From: Cordilura impudica
Lineage: Eukaryota > Arthropoda > Insecta > Diptera > Scathophagidae
Assembly (NCBI GenBank): GCA_963682025.1
Contig: OY821521.1
Coordinates: forward strand, 121,994,981 to 122,058,980
Reading direction: 5' to 3'
DNA length: 64,000 nt
How positions within the stretch are numbered: position 1 is the first letter of the stretch; the number at the start of each line of letters is the position of its first letter. The position numbers and the translations under genes are program-made. Below the pieces are notes generated by a model. The model did no database searches and was not told the DNA's origin. It saw nothing but the letters and a program-made list of their open reading frames with translations. Of this stretch, positions 58,669 to 64,000 are shown one piece after another.

Positions 58669-58841
58669 TGTAGAGTACATTTGTATCAATTTGTCAAATA
58701 ATTAGACTCACACATACAAACAATAATGTCTCTCATAACTATTATTGCATTTTACATTTAATAAGAATTTACTGAAGAAGAATAAAGCAGTCGTATACTA
58801 GAACTCAACCTGTGCGTTTCACTACACTAGAATACACTACA
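58669..58841 (+). repeat. 5' LTR
   Basis: It starts TGTAGAGTAC and ends ACACTACA. A GAATAAAGC polyadenylation-type signal is about 50 bases before its end. Sequence directly after it (TGGTGGCAGCGG) is the expected primer-binding-site position; it would pair with a tRNA whose acceptor stem starts GGCAGCG, not identified with certainty. Confidence 0.92.
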
Positions 58842-60214
58842 TGGTGGCAGCGGTGGAGGAGCTTAAAACTGAAATGGCAGTGTCAATCGCAAACAGTTTT
58901 ACTGTAAGATCTCCTGAAGCATTTACGTTCAGCAACCCTGGGGAGTGGCCTAAATGGCAACGCCGTTTTGAACGATTCCGAATTGCCTCCAAGCTGGATA
59001 AAGCCACAGAAGCAGAACAAATAAATACACTCATCTATTTAATGGGTGATCAAGCGGACAGCATTTTTCTGTCATTTAGTTTAACAGGGACTGAAAAAGC
59101 TAAGTATGATAAAGTAATGGAGGCGTTTAACAAACATTTCGTGGTAAAGACAAACGTAATTTACGAACGAGCAAGATTTAACCTTCGAAATCAGTTAGAA
59201 GGTGAACTGATAGAAGATTTCATAACAGATTTATACTCATTGTCAGAAAAGTGTAATTACGGTACTCTAAGAGATGAAATGATACGGGATAGAATTGTTG
59301 TTGGTGTACGTGATCACAAATTATCAGAAAATTTGCAACTGGTGACCGATTTAACCTTAGAAAAAGCCGTTACAGAAGTGAGACAACATCAAGCAGTAAG
59401 AAAACAACAAAAAGAATTAACATCTTCTACAATATACAAACTTTCTACAGACACACACACAAACAAAAGTTCGTACACAGCAAGAGCGGGTAACAGTCCT
59501 CAAAATAAAAATAAAAGTAACAAGTGTATGTGGTGCGGTTCTAAAACTATACATGTCAAACAAATTAATTGTCCCGCAAAAGGGAGACAATGCAATAAGT
59601 GCGGTAAATTAAACCATTTTGCAAATGTATGTTTGTCAAATTATGAGAGAAATCGTAAATCAATAATAAATCAAATGAATAGTTCTGACAATGAGAGTGT
59701 GACGTCACAAATAGCTGATGGTTATCATAATTTTTTGGGAATGCTAAGAATAAATAAAATAAATAATTTTTTATCATGGAATGTTGACGTATTTATAAAT
59801 AAAATAAAACTTAATTTTATGATCGATACCGGTTCACCAGTTGATGTAATTTCTTACGAAATCTATAAAAACAATTTTAAAAACATTCAATTAAAACCCT
59901 CAAATAAAATAATTTCAGGCCCGGATGGTCTGAGTTTAAAAGTAATCGGTATGTTTGATGCAAAAATAAAATTTAACACTATGGAAATAGAAAACGAGAT
60001 TTACGTAATTGATAATTTAAAAAAGCCATTGTTAAGCTTGTTCACGAGTGAAAATTTGAATTTAATAACAAAAGGTGAACTTTTTAACATAAACAATAAT
60101 AAAAATGAGCTAAAGTCAAGTGTGGTCATTGAAAAAGAGTTCCCAACTCTATTTGAAGGGTTAGGATGTTTGAACAATTTTGAATGTGAGATTAGACTAA
60201 AAAACAAAACTTGA
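58841..60214 (+). CDS. Gag-protease of the gypsy-type element (457 aa)
   Basis: The ATG overlaps the last base of the LTR, so the coding region runs through the primer-binding site. Residues about 30-190 form the gag/capsid-like domain (FSNPGEWPKWQRRFERFR, EGELIEDFITDLYSL). Two knuckles follow: CMWCGSKTIHVKQINC and CNKCGKLNHFANVC (about 229-265). The aspartic protease begins near residue 325 with FMIDTGSPVDVIS (catalytic DTG). The frame stops just after RLKNKT, where family relatives continue into RT; an out-of-frame deletion at about 60,205-60,215 explains the stop. Gag packages RNA and the protease matures the polyprotein. The initiation site is the first ATG; alternatives at EMAV are possible. 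Confidence 0.88.
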   Translation: MVAAVEELKTEMAVSIANSFTVRSPEAFTFSNPGEWPKWQRRFERFRIASKLDKATEAEQINTLIYLMGDQADSIFLSFSLTGTEKAKYDKVMEAFNKHFVVKTNVIYERARFNLRNQLEGELIEDFITDLYSLSEKCNYGTLRDEMIRDRIVVGVRDHKLSENLQLVTDLTLEKAVTEVRQHQAVRKQQKELTSSTIYKLSTDTHTNKSSYTARAGNSPQNKNKSNKCMWCGSKTIHVKQINCPAKGRQCNKCGKLNHFANVCLSNYERNRKSIINQMNSSDNESVTSQIADGYHNFLGMLRINKINNFLSWNVDVFINKIKLNFMIDTGSPVDVISYEIYKNNFKNIQLKPSNKIISGPDGLSLKVIGMFDAKIKFNTMEIENEIYVIDNLKKPLLSLFTSENLNLITKGELFNINNNKNELKSSVVIEKEFPTLFEGLGCLNNFECEIRLKNKT

Positions 60215-60218
60215 TGAA

Positions 60219-61427
60219 ATGGTAAATTTAAACGTAATAAAAAAGGTTGATGAGCCTACACCTTGGTGTGCTCCGCTCGTAATTGTTCAAAAAACAAATG
60301 GCGAAATTCGACCATGTGTTGACTTGACAAAACTTAACTTAGCAGTCGAACGAGAAATCCATCCAATGCCGGTAGCAGATCATACACTAGCCCAACTTTC
60401 AGGAGCAAAGTTCTTTTCAAAACTTGATGCGAATTCGGGGTTTTGGCAAGTAAAATTAAAAGAAAATTCACAACTATTTACAACATTTTTAACACCATTT
60501 GGGAGATATTGTTTTTTGAGATTACCGTTCGGTATCTCTTCTGCTCCTGAAATTTACCAAAAACAAATGCAAAATATTTTACAAAATATTTCAGGGGTAG
60601 TGTGTCAAACCGATGATATCCTAGTATTTGGTAGTGATGCCGAAAAACACGATAACACTTTACGACAGGTACTGACCAGACTGAAAGAAAATGGTGCAAC
60701 ACTTAACAAAGATAAATGTGAGATTGGAATAAAGAGCTTAAAGTTTTTGGGACATTACATCAATGAAAATGGAATACACCCATGTGATTCTAAAATAAAA
60801 GCTATCAAAGAATATTCGAAACCGACAAATACCACTGAGCTAAAGAGGTTCCTTGGCATGGTTAATTTTTTTGGTAAATTTGTTCCTTTCCTTTCAGATC
60901 TGAGTCAACCCTTGAATGAATTACTACGCAGTAATATCAATTTTCAATGGGAAAGCGCGCAAGAAGAATCATTCAGTAAGTTAAAAGAAATGCTTACCAG
61001 TGCACCGGTGCTAAAATTATACAATCCAACACACAAAACAATCATATCATCAGACGCTTCATCTTATGGGCTTGGATCGGTTTTATTGCAAGTCGACGAA
61101 AATGACATTATTCGTCCAGTCGCATATGCATCAAGGACGTTATCACAGGCGGAAAGAGGGTACGCTCAAATCGAAAAAGAGGCCTTAGCTCTTACATGGG
61201 CTACTTGCGTAAAGTTTCCTGAACTTCTCACAGGGATAAACTTCAGCATCGAAACCGACCATAAGCCCCTTATCACAATCTTCACAACTAAAAACTTAGA
61301 TGACTTAACACCCCGTTTACAACGCTTTCGAATGAGAATGATGAAATACGTTTACGAAATTTATTACACCGCTGGAAAATTCTTAGTTGCAGCAGATGCG
61401 TTATCACGCAACCCACTAGAAAATTAA
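60219..61427 (+). CDS. Reverse transcriptase and RNase H of the gypsy-type element
   Basis: The frame is +1 relative to gag. RT motifs are VNLNVIKKVDEPTPWCAPLV (start of RT), FFSKLDANSGFWQV (Asp), LPFGISSAPEIYQK and CQTDDILVFG (catalytic Asp pair). FLGHYINENGI and LKRFLGMVNFFGKFVPFLSD follow. An RNase H-like domain occupies about residues 265-395: ISSDASSYGLGSVLLQ, SRTLSQAERGYAQIEKEALAL, ETDHKPLITIF and GKFLVAADALSRNP. The ATG at 60,219 is internal to the pol region and not a real initiation site. The upstream link to protease is missing. The frame ends at a TAA (61,425-61,427), beyond which the same frame continues into integrase, so this is a nonsense mutation rather than the natural end. 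Confidence 0.92.
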   Translation: MVNLNVIKKVDEPTPWCAPLVIVQKTNGEIRPCVDLTKLNLAVEREIHPMPVADHTLAQLSGAKFFSKLDANSGFWQVKLKENSQLFTTFLTPFGRYCFLRLPFGISSAPEIYQKQMQNILQNISGVVCQTDDILVFGSDAEKHDNTLRQVLTRLKENGATLNKDKCEIGIKSLKFLGHYINENGIHPCDSKIKAIKEYSKPTNTTELKRFLGMVNFFGKFVPFLSDLSQPLNELLRSNINFQWESAQEESFSKLKEMLTSAPVLKLYNPTHKTIISSDASSYGLGSVLLQVDENDIIRPVAYASRTLSQAERGYAQIEKEALALTWATCVKFPELLTGINFSIETDHKPLITIFTTKNLDDLTPRLQRFRMRMMKYVYEIYYTAGKFLVAADALSRNPLEN

Positions 61428-62240
61428 GAATCTACAAGTGAGGAGGAGCTTCGCACATTTGTTAACAATGTCATCACCAGCTTGCCAGTTACACCAACAA
61501 AACTAATGATCATTGAGCAAGCTCAAAAACGTGACCCAACTCTTACTCTGGTGACTAACTACTGCTTGAACGGTTGGCCAGATAGATACAAAATCGAACC
61601 AGCCATACGTCAGTATTACATTGAGAAAAACTGTTTAGCTGTAAACAACGACATTTTAATGCACAGTTGTCGCATTGTCATCCCTGCTGAACTTCGTCAA
61701 GATATCTTAGAAAAAATTCACGCAGGACATCTAGGAATTGTTAAATGTAAAGCTAGGGCTAAACTATCAGTTTGGTGGCCGGGCTACACCAAAGATGTGG
61801 AAAATTACATAAAAAAATGCTCAATTTGTATTCAAAACGTCATTCGAGATTTGAGTTTATGGGGTAAAATTGAAAGTCCAGCCGATACACCAAGATCATA
61901 CTTGATAACAACCAATCGTGGAACTTTTCGTCGAACTTCATTTCACCTCGTACAGGGTAAACGTAAAGACATTCCATATGAGCCCAACGAAGTTAGAGAG
62001 ATATCACCAACAAAATCATCGTCATCGCCAAGTACGCCAAAATCATCGTCAATACCAAATTCAACAACAAATGTAGTAACAGCATCAAGTTCCACAACAT
62101 CAGAAAATCACAGTATTAAAGAAAATCTTCAACCAATCATAAATCCACAACCTCCACTAAGTGCATCATCAAGATATGTTAAAACAACAAAATCTGGCCG
62201 TATAATAAAAGTTCCAGACAGATATACAGCGAACAATTAA
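61428..62240 (+). pseudogene. Integrase remnant: zinc-binding domain joined to C-terminal tail, core deleted
   Basis: It is in frame with RT after the TAA (ESTSEEELRTFVNNVITSLP). The HHCC zinc domain is present: KIHAGHLGIVKCKARAK, VWWPGYTKDVENYIKKCSIC. Immediately after CSICIQN the frame passes to VIRDLSLWGKIESPADTPRS and YLITTNRGTFRRTSFHL, the C-terminal region. The catalytic core (D,D-35-E) of roughly 150-200 residues is missing. A Ser/Pro/Thr-rich tail follows and the frame ends at 62,240. The junction is in frame. Integrase inserts the cDNA into host DNA; this protein cannot. Confidence 0.88.
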
Positions 62241-62319
62241 TCAAATCACAGTACCACCTTAAAAATTTCTGTTTTAAATAATTTCATTATTCAAAAATTA
62301 AGAAGTATAATTTTAACTT

Positions 62320-62330
62320 GAAGGGGAAGA
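62320..62330 (+). other. Polypurine tract
   Basis: GAAGGGGAAGA lies directly before the 3' LTR, as expected for the plus-strand primer. Confidence 0.75.
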
Positions 62331-62503
62331 TGTAGAGTACATTTGTATCAATTTGTCAAATAATTAGACTCACACATACAAACAATAATGTCTCTCATAA
62401 CTATTATTGCATTTTACATTTAATAAGAATTTACTGAAGAAGAATAAAGCAGTCGTATACTAGAACTCAACCTGTGCGTTTCACTACACTAGAATACACT
62501 ACA
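62331..62503 (+). repeat. 3' LTR
   Basis: 173 bases from TGTAGAGTAC to ACACTACA. I find no difference from the 5' LTR, which implies a recent insertion. Confidence 0.93.
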
Positions 62504-63502
62504 ATATGCTTCTCAGTTTCTTTAATAAATTTCATTTGAAAAGAAAACAATCATAATACAAAACTTGCGTTTTCCAGCTTAGTATTAATTTACTTCTCAT
62601 TTTTTATGTACCAATTTTGCTCAGTGTGGGTTTTGAAGAAACATTGAAAAAGAAATTATAAAAATATGGAAAAAAAAATATATTTTTGAAACGTTAGTTA
62701 GAAAAGTTTTAAGTAAAAAATTAAATAAATTGAATTAATGATTTCCAAAAAATTTAATAGCGAATTTTATAACGACCGAGCGAAAAACATCAGCTTCGGC
62801 TGAGTTTCGAGTCTTAACTGAATCTTCATTTTTGAAATTAGTTCGCTTGTACGAAATAAAAAAAAAAACCTACGTGTGCGGTGGTTGAAAACAAAAAATT
62901 TGTTTTACTAATTCCTAATTCTTGAAACTTCCCTTTTTAATTACTTCTACCTAAATCGGTATTTATTTAATGGTTTTGGGATTTTAAACGCAAATTATCG
63001 ACTAAGACCATTTTGTTTTCAAATGAAATTTATTGAAGAAACTGAGAAGCATATTATAGATCAAACAGAAAGCAAAAAAGACTTAGTTTTGTGGAAAATA
63101 TTTTCAAAAAGCATGAAAAAAAATAATTTTTCCAACATTTTGCTTCATAAGCACCATAAAAATTTTCTAAATCAATTTTTTAAAAAAATTCTTATTGTTG
63201 TACAGGTCTCTAGCAATAATTTGGCTTTTACAGATTGAAAAATATCAATTAGTCGACGAGTTATAGCCAAAAAAAACCATATAAATAATATGCTGAAAAT
63301 CGGCATTTGACTGCAAAGTTCGAAGGTCGATTAAAAAAAAAACTCGAACATAAACAAACGCCGCGATACGGGTCTTCTAATTTAGCCTCTATTTTCACCC
63401 CTCACTCTCAGAATCGACCTAACTTTTGCTAACCTGAATTTGTTCCACAGTGTAATGCAAGAGCCCAGATTCAGAGTGCAATTAAGCTGATACGGTGCCT
63501 CC

Positions 63503-63773
63503 TGTAACAGTCAACCCATTTGGTGTTGCACAATGATTGTTGGATTGTATATGTAAAATTACCCAAATATGTGCTGTCCGTTGCTACATAATCCCACTTT
63601 ATATAAAAACATTTTGTAAGCATAATTTAAGTATAAATAGCGTTCGATTCTGTTCGATCAACACACTTTGCTATATAAGATCAAAGAGCTAAGTTGTTCG
63701 GCTCTAGCAAAGAAGGAAGTAAAACACATTAATTAAACCAAAACAATTTTTGTGTTTTCCTTTTTGTTTATAT
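63503..63773 (+). promoter_or_regulatory. LTR-like sequence with TATA box at the window edge
   Basis: It begins TGTAACAGTC and contains TATAAATA at 63,632-63,639 with a TCAACAC initiator-like motif about 20 bases further on. It ends GTTTATA before TGGCGATCCTGCC, which looks like a primer-binding site. No second LTR or coding region is inside the window, so this is either the 5' LTR of an element continuing past 64,000, a solo LTR or a chance resemblance. Confidence 0.35.
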
Positions 63774-64000
63774 GGCGATCCTGCCAAACATACGCGTATA
63801 AAGCTGCATCCAGCAGGCAAAAGCGGATTGAAATATAAGAGATCGATATGGCAACACGATTGATGACGACGACTATTTTTTTGCGCTAAAAGTATAAAAT
63901 TTGTATTAATATATTGAAAATTTAATTTGTTTAAATAACGTTACTGGCTCACGTACCTTAATTGCTTTTTTGAGCATTAACCTTGTCTGCGTGGGAATTG
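63774..64000. other. Sequence after the LTR-like region
   Basis: No ORF of note. It could be the leader of the element suggested at 63,503. Confidence 0.3.

Larger units (their letters stand above)
58669..62503 (+). mobile_element. Ty3/gypsy-type LTR retrotransposon, internally deleted
   Basis: Two 173-bp LTRs, identical as far as I can read, flank a 3.5-kb interior with gag, protease, RT, RNase H and partial integrase. The target-site duplication is ATATG (58,664-58,668 and 62,504-62,508). The domain order PR-RT-RH-IN defines Ty3/gypsy; no env is seen. A polypurine tract, GAAGGGGAAGA, sits just before the 3' LTR. Deletions between protease and RT and in the integrase core, plus an in-frame TAA, make it non-autonomous. 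Confidence 0.93.
58265..63452. mobile_element. TA-flanked element with about 440-bp terminal inverted repeats, split by an LTR retrotransposon
   Basis: CACTGTGGAACAAATTCAGG begins at 58,265 and its reverse complement ends at 63,452, each bordered by TA (58,263-58,264 and 63,453-63,454). The left arm is 58,265-58,668 continuing at 62,509 to about 62,549; the right arm is about 63,011-63,452. Arms are highly similar, so mirrored short ORFs appear at 58,480-58,689 and 63,023-63,238; they are not genes. The spacer 62,550-63,010 has no ORF. Without the LTR element and one target duplication the element is about 1.35 kb. TA target and CACTG-type ends fit a Tc1/mariner-like non-autonomous or foldback element. 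Confidence 0.75.

Noticed and set aside
58480..58689. Mirrored small ORFs at 58,480-58,689 (-) and 63,023-63,238 (+) as a duplicated gene
   Set aside because: They lie in the terminal inverted repeats and match only because the arms are copies; the first runs into the LTR and neither has a recognisable domain.
61425..61427. Treating the TAA between RT and integrase of the gypsy-type element as a programmed readthrough stop
   Set aside because: The following GAATCT does not fit the CARYYA context, no second copy supports it, and the element is damaged elsewhere; a simple nonsense mutation is more likely.

Overview
This is eukaryotic, AT-rich, gene-poor DNA with the look of pericentromeric or centromeric heterochromatin. 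The transposon families (PHD-finger and jockey-like non-LTR elements, an I-type element with RNase H, a Ty3/gypsy element, a hAT fossil and TA-flanked inverted-repeat elements) suggest an insect. The dispersed repeats at 30,751 and 50,965 resemble repeats I associate with higher flies (Diptera, Brachycera); that placement is inference, and no species is claimed. There is no complete host gene, rRNA, tRNA or CRISPR array; at most two possible host exons lie near 57.6-58.0 kb.

Layout. (1) 1-29,835: one uninterrupted tandem satellite with a monomer of about 178 bp, organised into higher-order repeats (periods near 1,403, 1,722, 1,880 and 2,778 bp) and large near-identical blocks. (2) 29,836-38,885: a non-LTR retrotransposon (family A, copy A1, + strand) cut by the satellite edge at its 5' side and broken by a dispersed repeat (R1) and by a jockey-like element (family B, copy B1, - strand, with target-site duplication), followed by a second 5'-truncated A relative (A3). 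(3) 38,890-39,770: a decayed hAT transposase with its right terminal repeat. (4) 40,020-45,960: an I-clade element (family C, - strand) with RNase H, an internal tandem duplication and a mutated RT active site. (5) 46,365-50,830: a nearly full-length family A element (A2, - strand). (6) 50,965-56,137: dispersed repeat R2 split by a second family B element (B2), which itself carries a 226-bp insert. (7) 56,631-57,557: a TA-flanked foldback element made of minisatellite units. (8) 58,265-63,452: a TA-flanked element with long inverted repeats, split by a gypsy-type LTR retrotransposon that has identical LTRs, a 5-bp target duplication and no integrase core. (9) 63,503-63,773: an LTR-like sequence at the window edge.

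How the parts work. None of the large elements here looks intact. Families A and B encode ORF1 (nucleic-acid binding) and ORF2 (endonuclease plus reverse transcriptase); C adds RNase H; the LTR element encodes gag, protease, RT-RNase H and a damaged integrase. The nesting gives a relative history: A1 predates R1 and B1; R2 predates B2; the long-inverted-repeat element predates the LTR element.

The most interesting signal is in family A. In both copies where the junction survives, ORF1 and ORF2 are in the same frame, separated by one TAA followed by CAATCA, which fits the CARYYA leaky-stop context known from tobamoviruses. The first endonuclease motif lies about a dozen codons beyond with no in-frame ATG between. 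This suggests that ORF2 is made by stop-codon readthrough. The higher-order satellite is the second main feature.
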